From Clytia hemisphaerica (lineage: Eukaryota; Cnidaria; Hydrozoa; Leptothecata; Clytiidae), in assembly GCA_902728285.1 (NCBI GenBank), contig CACVBU010000522.1, forward strand, positions 94,509-158,508: 64,000 nt of DNA, written 5' to 3'. Position numbers and translations under genes: made by a program. The notes beneath the pieces are model-generated. The model saw only the letters and a list, made by a program, of their open reading frames with translations, ran no database searches and was not told the DNA's origin. Every line of letters begins with the position of its first letter. Position 1 is the stretch's first letter. Of the stretch, positions 10,739 through 23,200 are shown piece by piece.

Positions 10739-12145
10739 AATGAGAGGGACAAGCTGGAGTTTTTACAAGCTCATATTTGATTTGGTTGTTCGTTAAGATG
10801 TAATAAAAGAATCTTATTACTTTTAAAGAAAGCGTCATCTCTATCACTTTAAATGACCAATTAGTGAAGTATCTTGTAAAAACTCCAAGGCATCTCAAAT
10901 GAGAGAAGTAATAATCGTGACGTTTGCACGACGACGCGCTATTAGTTTTTTTATTGACTTGAAAAAAAAAAGTATGCCAAAGTTGTGAGCCTGTGTCATA
11001 AGAATATCATAATTTGAATCCTATACTCTCAATCCTATATACTCGATATTATTTCATCGGAGTTTTGAAAAATGACGATGATTTCGCATCTGTTATCTTT
11101 GTTATGATATAGATAAAAGACTGGAGAAGAGTAGAACAACATGAACTTTGTGTAAGTTTTGACGTTGTTAGCAAGGTATTCCCAAGGTAGATCATCAAAA
11201 CCTATTGTTTCATTTTATGTTTTAACGAGGCGGCAACGAAGCTAGCAGTGCTTACGAAGGAGAAGGATGTCCAGTCGTTTGCTAATGTTCTGACAAAGCC
11301 ACAGAGACCAGATTATTCTAAAACTTTAAAACCTCATGAGGGGAAAGGAAAATGGGATCACCATCAGCAAGCCATGTCCAAAACAAATAAGAATTTTAAA
11401 ATCAAGAATTCTTAATATTATACTTAGATTTTTGTAAGAAAACGGGGATATTTTGGACATATAGCTTAAACAATTATTTTGTATGGCAATAACTTCTTTA
11501 AAACGCTTTAAGTTAAAATTCCTACAGTCTGACTTCTTCAACTAGCTGAAGGCTCTGTGTTGCATTCATGTAGTTAAAGCAGATATACAATGATGCATTG
11601 GACCATTATACGCCTCTTATAATTGTAACAGTAACCAGAATAGATCCAAGCAGGTTCACAAATATGGCTCCATCACTAGGCTTCCTACAATCGCCTAGGA
11701 TTATCGCCTTTCGAAGCCATATTATGCCGACGTTTTTTGGTCCTACAGACAACACAGATTCTAAGCCCTCTAAATCTCGTTTCATGCATGAACAGTAAAG
11801 ACAAGAAGCCCGTTATGCGTGAAGGCCCAGCAAAAGCGAAATTTACGCGATTTTCGCGAATTTCGAGATTTACGAAAATTCCAAAAAATGTTTAACAAGA
11901 TTTCAGGAAAGGGATGTCCAAAGGATTTAAAATTTTACTGCGTCGAGCAAAATAAAATGAAAAATAAGTCGACAAGGATAATTCTCCCTTTCTTCATTTC
12001 TTAGAACAGGGAAGTGAAAAAATAAACGAAACATAATGTACAGTAGTCAATCAAAAATAAATTGAATGTTGAAAGCTCGAAACTTTCTACCCGAAGGTAA
12101 ACAATCAAATTCAAAATATCATTAAATTCAACTTCCATAAGAAAC

Positions 12146-13085
12146 AACATCATTGCATGAAAAAAGTTCTAATCTTGTTCAAATTTACACATGAGCTGCA
12201 TTTTAGTCTACATTTACCATGTCCATATTCCATTTAAAATTAGTATTTATAATAATTCTGTGTCGAGTTTGAAAAATCAAGCCGCCAATTCGTAAAACAC
12301 AACAGACCCAGAAACAACCATATTCACATGTAGCATCATGGAAAAAGTTCCAATCTTGTTCAAATTTACACATGAGCTGCAGTTTAGTCTCCATTGCCAT
12401 ATTCCATTTAATCGGTATTTGAAATAATTCTGTGTCGAGTTTGAAAAATCAAGCCACCAATTCGTTGAACGAGACAGATCTAGAAATATATAACCATTTT
12501 CACACGTAGCATCATGGAAAAAGTTCCAATCTTGTTCAAATTTACACATGAGCTGCAGTTTAGTCTCCATTGCCATATTCCATTTAATCGGTATTTGAAA
12601 TAATTCTGTGTCGAGTTTGAAAAATCAAGCCACCAATTCGTTGAACGAGACAGATCTAGAAATATATAACCATTTTCACACGTAGCATCATGGAAAAAGT
12701 TCCAAATCTTGTTCAAAATTTACACATGAGCTGCAGTTTAGTCTCCATTGCCATATTCCATTTAATTGGTATTTGAAATAATTCTGTGTCGAGTTTGAAA
12801 AATCAAGCCACCAATTCGTTGAACGAGACAGATCTAGAAATATATAAACCATTTTCACACGTAGCATCATGTAAAAAAGTTCCAATCTTGTTCAAATTTA
12901 CACATGAGCTGCATTTTAGTCTCCATTGCCATATTCCATTTAATCGGTATTTGAAATAATTCCGTGTTGAGTTTGAAAAATCAAGCCACCAATTCGTTAA
13001 ACGAGGACAGATCTAGAAATAACCATTTTCACACGTAGTATCATTGAAAAAGTTCCAATCTTGCTATAATTTACACATGAACTCC
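12146..13085. repeat. Tandem array, ~176 bp unit, five copies plus a partial
   Basis: Recognisable unit starts (TAGCATCATGGAAAAAGTTC or variants) fall near 12146, 12331, 12507, 12683, 12862 and 13036, giving spacings of 174-185 bp. Middle copies are nearly identical, while the first and last are diverged, as expected for an array growing by internal unequal exchange. The minus strand stays open through each unit but changes frame between units because 176 is not a multiple of three, so I regard those frames as non-coding. Confidence 0.85.
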
Positions 13086-14600
13086 ATTTAAGTGTTCATC
13101 AGCAAATTCCAGAATCAAGTCTTTTTGAAAACAAGAAACTAAAAGTGAAAGTCAGAAATTGATTTAAAGTATAGAAATTTTCACTCAGAAAGCTTTATGA
13201 AAACTATAACATATGACAGAATGTTGAAAAAGTTTACAAAGAAAAATCACTACAAAGTTTCTTTGGTTTGAAAGTCTCTTGACCACTAAAGCAAAGAAAA
13301 TGTTCAAGAAAGTAAGAATCAACACATGAAATCAATCTCCTCGCTTCAACCGCCATCTTGTATCTGTTTTGTCTTGAAAACGAACGTTTGTTGTTTAAGG
13401 AGCGCGAAATCAGAAAATATATCTTTTTTAGCCAGTACCCGACTTTCGCAAGCTTTTCCCTCTCCAGACGGCAAAAAGTGTGTTACTGGTATAAAGCGCC
13501 GTTTCTACCAAAACGGACACACAGAAGGAAACACGGAAAAAAAATAGTGACACTCTCTTTAAAGGCCCACTCGCTAGCGCTGGGCCAATTAAGGAATTGG
13601 CGAATTTTGACGGATTAACTCGTAAATTCTCAAGTTCGGGTATTTCTGTAGTAATCTAAAGCGTTTTAGAACAAGACAAGCTCCTAGAAGCACTTAAATC
13701 CTGTCTGTAAAATACACACTGTAACAATTTACATTATTCATAATTCTTTGCATTAGTCAATCTAAAGAACAGAAGGTTCGCGTTTAATGTTGAGATGCAA
13801 TGAGAGAATTTTTCATTAATTATTTGGAAATTTCACCGTTTTCGGGATCATGTCTTACCGTAAATCATACTTATGAAGTGCTGACCAGACACACTTAGCC
13901 CTTATATATTCCCCAGGTACCTCTCTGAGTATAATATGAGGAATCGAGTGGCTCTAAACCTTATTAAGCATCATTTCACTAATTCATTTCAGACAAAAAG
14001 ACCAATTTTGAGAGAAAAAGATCTTTTTTCGACAGTAAGAAAATTGTACTCTAGTCTGTAAAATACACATTTTTACTGCAAAATTTTTGAAAATTTGCAC
14101 AAACAATTTTTAATGCCTTTTCTAGGAGCACATAAAGTTTTGATATGTTTAAAAGCATATTTCTTGAGATATGACTAAAAGAATTGCCTCACTCCATGAA
14201 AGCCCGCCTACAACTGCAGCCAAACCTGAGAAAACGAAAGTGATTTATATCTCGAGATAGGAAAGTTTTCAGACCCAACTTTGTATCTCAAAATTAATCA
14301 GTATCAAATTTCCGATCGATTGATATATGATATGCCTATATTTGGGTTGGAAGAATTTTCAGTTTTGCCTACGGGGGTCACATGACCAAAAATCCGCCAT
14401 CATGGATACCCAGGTGAGAGATCCAGTTGGCCCAGAAGCTTAAAATATTCTTATTACCATAAGGTTCAAGAAAAACCCCAAGAAAGTTAGTCCACCAAAT
14501 GGATAAGATACTTCCCGGCTCGTACCTGTATATATAGTGCACCTTATATTAAAGGTTTTATTTTTAAAAACACTTTCACGTTGCACCCAATTTATAAGAA

Positions 14601-14830
14601 TAGGTTGAATAACAGGAGCTGTTTTAGTCTAGCAAGCTAAACGACTAATTCAGACACAGCAGAAATAAAGCGATAAGTAATGGAAGGAGCTATTTTAGTT
14701 TATATAAACTAAATCCCGTAACAATAATCGTATTATCATATAACGCCTATACTACACGCATTATAAACTCCAGTCTAGAGCTGTTTTTTGTTTATTTTGA
14801 ATTTTTTTTCAGCTTCTGTTATTCAACCCG
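14601..14830. mobile_element. Small inverted-repeat element
   Basis: GGTTGAATAACAGGAGCT (14603-14620) faces AGCTTCTGTTATTCAACC (14811-14828) in reverse complement. The interior is AT-rich with GGAGCTGTTTTAGT-type repeats and no reading frame. Confidence 0.55.
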
Positions 14831-15331
14831 TTGCTTAAGATGCATAGAAGAGAAGGATTGATTTATTTAATTTAAAAGAGCTTTTACAGATATGTATGCA
14901 TTAAAAAATAACACCATATTTATATTGGTTAAGAAATAACGATTGACTCGCTCTTTCTACCTGGAATGCTGTAAAACAGTCCACCAGATTTTAGTTGTTT
15001 TGAGAAGATAAAAATAGTATGAAACAATGTTTTTATTTGAGAATAAAGGATTGCAAACCTTTTGTTTCAAACACCGTTTGTTTCATTATATCTTTAAACT
15101 CCAAGTATTTTTTTTTGTTATTTGGATTTTTAAAATTTTCTCTCAAAATGGCGACCTCGCCGAAAGCTCCTAGTCTACTTCACTGGACTCAGCGTCATAA
15201 AAAACTATCAAAAGGCAAAGTTCAGCCAAAAGTACACTCTACTCTAGATTTTTCCCTTAATTGCCGAACATCAAGAATAGAGGCATCAAGTTCAATATTG
15301 TACTAAGTACGTCTTAATAAGTCTTTGATAT

Positions 15332-15406
15332 GATCCGGCCGGTCAGGGATTGAGCTATAACGACCTTGCGCACCGTAGCTGGGTGCTCTACCTTCATGCT
15401 ACATCC
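15332..15406 (-). repeat. Degenerate tRNA-like sequence (tRNA-derived SINE or tRNA pseudogene)
   Basis: On the minus strand the 5' end reads GGATGTAGC...GGTAGAGC, matching a tRNA 5' end and A-box. A CACC/GGTG stem encloses a seven-base loop, and a B-box-like GGTCG...CAATCC follows. The acceptor and T stems do not pair properly and the base before the anticodon position is A rather than T, so a functional tRNA is unlikely. Confidence 0.35.
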
Positions 15407-15832
15407 ACTTATAAATAACTTTGGTTTCGTTATGAAGGTCCCTCGCTAGTTGGCGGACAGATCAAGATGGGGAAAAATTCTCATAAAATTGAATGTACAT
15501 TTTTGTTCTGTGCTAGAATCGATTTGGCGATTTCCCTGTTCAAATGATTGTCTCGCAAAAATAACTTTTCTTCGAGTTCAAAAGCGTGCATCCACCATCT
15601 AAAAGCTACAGCATAACAGAACTGAATTTCCTTAATAAATCATCAACGCAACGGTCGATTTAGTGTACAATAGAATTGCAAGCCGTCGAATATTTGTTAG
15701 CCGTACAAATGCATGAGAAAAGTTTATTCGACTTCTTTAATCACATTAATAATCACGACCAATTTTACTTCTCACGAAAATGTACGAAAATTGTGGATGC
15801 CAAATATAAGGTGCACAGAAAAGGTATCCAGT

Positions 15833-16657
15833 TCAAAGACATGCCACCAATTCTTTAATATGCTTTCTGATGACAGGTGTCAGTAAGATATACACAAGAG
15901 CGTTCACTGCGGCATTGAGTCCACCGCAAATACGAAGATAGGGTAAAATGTTCAGAATACTTTCCGCATGACCACTGGCTACCGAAATGATCGCATACAG
16001 ATTAGGCGCCAAAACGAATAAAATATAACAACATACAATGACAAAAGGCGCTTTAAAGTTCAAATGTTTACAAGCGTTCGTCGAGCTACTGTTACTAGCC
16101 ACTAAACGTCTTTGTGTATTCAACTTCCAAAAAATATAGCCGTAGCAAAAGACGATTTGAAATAAAAAGAAGATTTCAATAGCAGGGTACAAATACAAGA
16201 AACAAAACAAAAATACTTTCTTGAACTCGTTATTCGGTATGAACAGAATGATGGGTATGGTGATAGCGCAGTTTACAACAAAAGTTCCAATTAACAATCT
16301 TTTAGTGCGCGAATCATTCCAGTGTAGATTGTACTTTATACCAAGGTAAACACGGAAAAAGCGGTCGAATGTCATGTAAATGAGGCCTAAACAGAATTGG
16401 GTAACTAAAGTGACCCATATAAAGGCGTCAAAACGACCGGGAAGGACGTTGGTGGTGTACAAAATCTCCAATAATAATATGATAATTGTTAAGATACTAA
16501 TATGGACAAGAAACCAAATAATGGTTCCGCTCTTGAAAGATCTTCTTGCTTTGAATAGCATGAATAGTCCGAACACTTGTAGAAAACATCCTAAAGTAAC
16601 GGCCACAGTTCCGAGTAGAAAGATTTCTTTACTTATGGCTCTATCATAAAGTGTCAT
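15833..16657 (-). CDS. Intronless class A 7-TM receptor, paralogue 3
   Basis: Close paralogue of the 4856-5683 receptor, sharing 'YMTFDRFFRVYLGIKYNLHW' at TM3 and 'NALVYILLTPVIRKH' at TM7. I place the start at the ATG of MTLYDRAI (16657) because it leaves an N-terminus of about the same length as the paralogue; an in-frame ATG at 16690 would add 11 residues. The third cytoplasmic loop differs (ASNSSSTNACKHLN). It lies 287 bp beyond the last exon I can place for the unknown gene to its right, on the same strand. If that gene continues, this receptor is nested in its intron. Confidence 0.87.
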   Translation of the reverse strand: MTLYDRAISKEIFLLGTVAVTLGCFLQVFGLFMLFKARRSFKSGTIIWFLVHISILTIIILLLEILYTTNVLPGRFDAFIWVTLVTQFCLGLIYMTFDRFFRVYLGIKYNLHWNDSRTKRLLIGTFVVNCAITIPIILFIPNNEFKKVFLFCFLYLYPAIEIFFLFQIVFCYGYIFWKLNTQRRLVASNSSSTNACKHLNFKAPFVIVCCYILFVLAPNLYAIISVASGHAESILNILPYLRICGGLNAAVNALVYILLTPVIRKHIKELVACL

Positions 16658-16944
16658 TTCTCTTGCTATGTACAAAATTCGCGAAAACAATTTCGAGAAA
16701 AAAAAATCTTACTTGTTCGTTTATATCCTTTTTACCAGCTGAAATGTTTTCCTTTTTTCCCAATTCTATATATTTGTTTATCCGCCGTGTTAAAAATTTG
16801 ATAGATAAATTAATCAAATATTTCCCTAATTTAAAGGGCAGGTGTATCATTGTAGGATAAGTTGCACGAGACTGTGAAACGTAAAAATTCATTGATTTGC
16901 AACAACAAATTGGGCCAGGCCCATAGAAATGTAATAAAACTTAC

Positions 16945-17222
16945 AACTGGCTCCCCATTGGTCTTTGAAGAAGAAGCTATTCCAGCACCAACGTCATCCT
17001 GAATCCAAGTGTCATAAACGATACTATCATCTTCAGTAAGTCCAAGTGAACGATTGTTATTCCGGTCAACCCCAGCTCCTCTTTGAGAATCTCCGTGCAC
17101 TATATCGTCCAGTTTCTTCTTGGTACAACCTTCGTTAGCGCCTTGGTCATGCTGCTGGATGACTTCGATGAATTCGTGTGGATTACACATATCCTTTTCT
17201 GTCAACAAATGTCTCATCACAG
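16945..17222 (-). CDS. Last placed exon of the unknown multi-exon gene
   Basis: Acceptor TTTCAG precedes CTGTGATGAG. Encodes AVMRHLLTEKDM...NNNRSLGLTEDDS...TNGEPV (93 residues), hydrophilic and probably a linker, with a phase-0 GTAAGT donor at its end. Reading through the donor adds 38 residues to a stop at 16831. Confidence 0.65.
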
Positions 17223-20200
17223 CTGAAAGGATGGAATCATTCATGGGCTTTTTCATAAAAAGTCCGTGCTCCCCCCTGTTGAGGATATCGTATATCCATG
17301 GGGTAAAGTGTCTTTTCAAGTAAAAAATACGATATTAAGGGGTAAGCATCTTTATAAGAGAGGATATCCAGGGGGTTGAGCATATTTTTAAGAGTAGATA
17401 TCCAGGGGGGGGTCTTTACTAATAAAGTAGGATAGCCAGGGGGTACGATACTTTGAAAAATCAATATCCTAAACAGTGGGGGTAAAATCTTTTTCTGGAA
17501 AAGCCTATTCACTACTAATGTTGTAACTTTATTTTTTATAAGCACAATTTTATAAGAACAGTGAGACACAAAAACACAAAAGAATAAGAACAATTCAAAA
17601 GAACAAAGCTAACTTATAAGAAAAACACAGCTTCAAAATAGTAAGAACAGGGTATTAAACACCTAAGAATCCCTTAGTTTTGAGATACAGATACGAACCG
17701 AGTAAGAACTCAAAGCATTAAAAGAATTCCAACAGCCAACTATGTTGGTTCTTATGAAAAAAGGGGTGTATGTTTGTTTTCATGTCTCAATTTTTAATAA
17801 AAGCAATTCATTGTTGAAAAGATAATCGCGAACTTTAGTTAAGAACCAATCGCTCAAAAGTTGAATTTTTGATTCGAAAGAATCACCATAATTGAAATAA
17901 TTTTGCATCAGATAGAGTTTACAGGAGGGTAAAATTTTAGAGCAAACTCAAGCACTCACCAGACACAGCAGAATATTTGACATCACTCAATTTTCTTAAG
18001 GAAAACAACAAATTATTCCCTTCTGATTGCCAATCGATTTGCAGCAAAAATAATTTTGACGTCAGCTGCCTTGTTGATCGTTCTGTAAAACACAAGTGAA
18101 AGAAACTAGTCAAACCAATGAAGTATAAGCCCGAAGGGCTAGAAGCGAATCTCTAACCTTTCTCAGGCAAGAAAAAGTGAAGCCTTAAAATATGCACCGT
18201 ATTTTTGACGACGGATTGAATCCAACAATTCCTTTATTTTCGTGTGATGTGATATTCTTTTTTCCACAAAGGATTTTGCTAGATTTAAATGTTACAGAGC
18301 AATTATGAAGTGATTTTTTTTTTAATTTAGCCGTAAATTTTAGTTTTAATCTGTCATTTTGTGTAAAAACCAGGCGGGCCGCTCAAGGCCGCGCAACTTT
18401 GGTAGGAAAAATCCTACCAAGGAGATTCGATTCTAGCCCTTCGTGCTTATACTTCATTGAGTCAAACACCAAGGCAGTTGAACCAGAATTATTACAACAA
18501 AAGCAAAAAAGTACACAAAGGGTCAGGGGACTTGACATAAAAGCAGACCATTGTGAATACCCCCTGTATTACAAGGCAGACTCTTTTATTTGAACCTTAT
18601 TCCATATCTCGAAAATTCCTCAACTTGAACAAATTTGTGTTCCCCGTGGGTGTTCGAGATATGGAGACTCCATTGTGTATATCAAATGTTAAGTTAACCA
18701 AAACGAATACAGACGACTCTCGCTAATTCGAAGTCGAACGGGGAATCTTATTTGTTCGAGTAACTGAGGATTCGAGTTCTAGAAAATATATTAAAAGCGT
18801 TCCTCTTTGACAGGGACTGGGAACAAGTACGAATTATAGAAAGATTCGAATAAGAGAAGTTCGAATAAGCGAGAGCTTACTGTACGTGAAGTTTCATTCG
18901 ATTCTCTACAGTAGGGTAGTTAGTTACCTTTCTTGAAATTTCGACAAAGATTGACAATCTTATCTGACGAATCTTCAAGGTTGTCCAGCATTTCAATAAT
19001 AGAATGAACAGCTTTCCGCCCGCCCGCTTTATCGACAGCCAAACACGTGTGTAAGCGGACGCGCTCCATTTTACGCATGAAGACATCTTGGTAAACTTCT
19101 AAAGAATTCTCTTGTTTGAACTTTTTACTGGTGAAACTACCAGTGATGGTGAGAGGTTGGGATAGTTCGATTAGAGTATCCAACGGTTTGGCCAGGTAAT
19201 TGGTACCCTTCTTGATGTGGTGTGCTAGTTCTTCGATCTTTATAAAATAAAATCTTGAGGTGTTTGACAAGTAAGGAGCAAAATGTTCGGGAAAAAAAGT
19301 TCAATTCTTCGTTGAGTACTGAACAGCAATGGAAATGAGCTGGATTGTGGAATTAGACACAAGCAACCGCTTGCATGTAATTTAGACCTAATTTGAATGT
19401 TATTGTCGACCTTCTTCTTTCAAAACGGAAGCAATTCATTTTATTGGTTATATTTGATTTTAGTCCCAAGGGCTAGCCAAATGAATTGCCTTGATTCGTT
19501 TTAGTATGACATGACACGAAACCGCAAGTGTTAACGTGACATGACATACTTTTAGTGACTTATTATTTGAAAGAGGCTTTTTGGGTTTAAAACTAGAAGT
19601 TTCTTATTAGAAGGCCTACTGTTGAGCATCCACACTGAAATCGGGCTCAACTTACAGGTTACAGTTCGCAGGCCTAGTTGTAGCAGTTATAAAAATTTTG
19701 CACCGGACCAGGGGAAATTAAATCTTTTAAAAAACCGTGGGCGTTCGCCCAAAGAACAAGTTTTTTCGAGGACATCGGATTTCGTAGAGTTTTCGATCAA
19801 ACATAACGAAAATAAAGCACTGTCACTTAAAAACAGTGTTTTTCGCTTTTTGAAGCGCAATATCTCGAGTTAGGTACTGAAATCACCTATACTCGCAATA
19901 TACAGTATCTCTAATCTTAAATTTTTGAGAGCTTTCCAAGAATATACAACAGGTCTCTATTTTCTCAAGCTAAAATTTTCAATAATTTTTGACCCAATAA
20001 TTTTTGCCTGAGACCGTCATATTTGTCCGAAAATCACACCAAAGTGTGACTAAAAAATCGAGCGATTTTACAAATCCCCCCTATTAAGTCTAGCTCTAAA
20101 TAAAGGTAAAATTTCAAAGCGCCTTACCTTCAATTTCCATTGTTGAACTAACAATATCAATCGTGCTTTCTTCATATCAATAGGGTCAGTGGAATGATGA

Positions 20201-23200
20201 AAGACTTCTTTGAAGAGATCGTAATTGATCTTTGTTTCACGCATCAAACAATCGATTGTCGAGATCAAGTCAACGTCTTGGATACTGAAAGTGTAGAATA
20301 AGGTCCACCGAAAAGTAAATTATACATCGGATACGGTCTCATTTCATCTGAAGAAATCGTACAGTTGAGAATATACCATCATTAGAAAATTTAAATCCAA
20401 ATAATTCCCAGCGGAACATTTTGAAATTAATTTAAAGTTGTCGTAAAAAAAATACCTTATTTTCAATTTTTCTCCATAACTTTTCCATTTTTCTTGTTCG
20501 CGCGTGATCCGTTTCAACGTGAAAGCGTGTCCGTGGTAGGAGAGGAGTGAGGAATCAATGTGATACATGAGGTTGTGTACTGCGTTCGCCCAACGGAAAA
20601 GCCACAAACCAAAAGACATCCACTCGTACACTTCGATGTCACCAAGGAGATAAAGCTAAAGGAAAGAAGAAAAAAGATCAAATTTATGACTCAATGCATT
20701 GCTTTGATTTAAAGTAAAAGATAGATTGCGGGTCGGAAATATTACTTTAAAGGTAAGAAAGGAAAGCTGAACACTATTTTTTTCTGACTTTTAAAGTGGA
20801 GGGAACCTTGAAGTTTTATATTGAGATTAGTAGCTAGTAATAATTTCTTACTTAATAATATGGCTACTAGTCAGGGGGAGGTCTCGCTAATTCGAACTGT
20901 CATTCAGACCCCCAGCTCCCTGATGAGTAATAATTTATGAGCAGATTCACCCCCCTCAAAAAGTCAGTCTGATTTACAAATTCAGCAATTATTATAACAG
21001 CTTTCTTTACCTTTGAGCAGACACGACTAAACTAAATATTAAGGAAGAGCAAATCTCTGCACTAGTTTTACAATTAAAATTTGTGAAAATGTACCAAATC
21101 TGTATGGTCTGATAAAGTGTAGAACTTGAAAGTATCTGAGCAACAATCAACTCCCATGGATTACCAATTAATCTATTATTTTAGACATTACAAAGAACAC
21201 AATAATATTTTGTAAAAAAGCTTTTCTTCCGATGACAATAAAATCTTAGATATACGTGTCAAAATCAGTAATGAAGAGTTAAAGACAAATGTAAAAGGCA
21301 ACGTTTTTCAATCGCTATAGAGAATTCACTCATCGTCAGCTCATCATGACACCGTTATCGAAGCAAATTCTCATATTAATATGCCTTCAATGGTTGATTC
21401 ATTGCACCTCAGCAGCGAAAAACGATACAGTAGACACGCTAGTTGACAAATCGATCTCAAACCTTCAAAAGATCAAACAAAGATACAAGCTTTTCAAATC
21501 AATTTATGGTAGCTGTCTCCCATGTAAATCTATTACGAACTATAAGCATTGTGATTGTACGGCTGCTAAACCAATGCGGGACTGCCTTGAGTTTCGACAA
21601 AATGGTTTTGAGCATAGTGGTATCTACCGATTAAATGGGCCAGGGTTTAATCAACCACGTGCTTTTTGTGATTAGGAAACTCAGGGTGGTGGATGGACAA
21701 CCATGTTACGAAGACATGATGGTTCTACCGATTTCACCCAGGATTGGAATGGATATAAACAAGGATTTGGGAAGTTGAATGGCGAGTTTTGGTTTGGTAA
21801 TGAAATTGTTTACGAGCTCACTAGATCATCATTTGCACCAACAAAGTCAGAATTATTGATCAATATGAAACTCAAAGGAAAGAACCATACCGTCTATGCA
21901 CAATACAGGACCTTTTAAATAACCGATGAAGCAAGTAAATACACTTTGAAGCTCAGTGGACCGTCCGGGAATGCTTCACGTTTAACCGGACAATACTCTT
22001 TCTTATCTCAACACGGCAATATGAAATTCACTACTCGAGATTCTGATAACGACCAATGGTCAGCAAATTGTTCACATGCTTACGCATATGGAGGTTGGTG
22101 GTTCAACAAATGTTTGAATACCTTTTTCACAGGACGGTATGGCGATATGTTATATTGGGATCAGGGTTATGGAGAAGCACTTGATTTTGTGGAAATGAAG
22201 TTTAGACGCAAAATTTGATGATGCTGATCGGGACATTGGTGAATTTTACAAAGAAAACATAACATTCTAATTTTTAATATAGTAAAGTTTATTATAAGCT
22301 TTTAGTATCAATTTAGTGATAATCAACATGAAAGATAGATAATAGAATCCATCAGATTGAGCCTGACCAAGATGCAAGAAGGCTAAACCAGAGATTTATC
22401 TAAGAGGGTTACTAATTAATCCGTGGTCAAAGCAAAGTTAAAGATGTATTTTATAACGTCAAAGTCAGTTTTTGGCCGATATCTTGAGATTGGCTTGATG
22501 TAAATTTTTGACTCAGCACTTTTCGAAATCCTCTCGTTGATACGATTCTTTTGAGCTATATATGACAGTTAATGAATAATGGGAAGCGGTGTGCGTCACG
22601 CAAAATATATTTGGGACATGCCTTGTTTCACCCGAGACAGTGCTTTGATTAATTTTTGCTAGCTTTAAATTACCGTTCATCTTATTCCTGGGGAAGAATT
22701 TCTAGACTTACCTTAGTGAGTTGAACGATTTTCTCGAAGTATTGTTTCATTTCCACGGTCAGGTTATGGACTTTGATCTGTTCATCTGTGACGTCACTAC
22801 GACTTCGTCTAACCACAGCTTCCAAATAATCTTCACCGTCACTATCATCGTTGCTATCCTCTCCTTCTTCAAGGTTTGGAGCACTTTTCGAACGGTATTG
22901 CACTATGCAGGTAGAAAACGAAGTCGCCATCAACAAAGAAATCTTCTATTTCATCATGGTTATTATTAAATTGTTGAGGAAAATTATCCTCAAATATTAT
23001 ACGGTACTCTTAGGTTAGCAATCGAAATCCAACCGAAATTTAGCATGTAGCATACACAACTGAAGCAAAAATGACATTTTTTATAAACTATTGAGCCTTA
23101 GGGGGATAATTGGCAATATACACTTAAAAATGCTCTTAAATCGTTGAGTTTTAGGGGAATAATTGGCAATATACACTTAAAAATGCTCTTCTGTGGTACC

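Larger units (their letters stand above)
8675..14528. mobile_element. 5.85 kb element with ~940 bp terminal inverted repeats
   Basis: Left arm 8675-9622 and right arm about 13591-14528 are inverted copies of each other. The outer half is nearly identical, and the inner half is more diverged with small indels. Both ends begin CAGGTACGAGCCGGGAAGTA. The eight bases outside each end are TATATATA, compatible with an 8-bp target duplication, though the palindromic AT content makes this weak. No transposase frame is visible in the interior (9623-13590), which contains a 176 bp tandem array. Likely a non-autonomous foldback-type DNA element; a hAT-like CAGG/8-bp signature is suggestive only. Confidence 0.75.

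Noticed and set aside
12203..12885. Overlapping minus-strand frames repeating the same peptide (WNFFHDATCENGYIFLDLSR type)
   Set aside because: They come from the 176 bp tandem array; the unit is not a multiple of three, so each copy is read in a different frame, and there is no start or splice context. Not a repeat protein.
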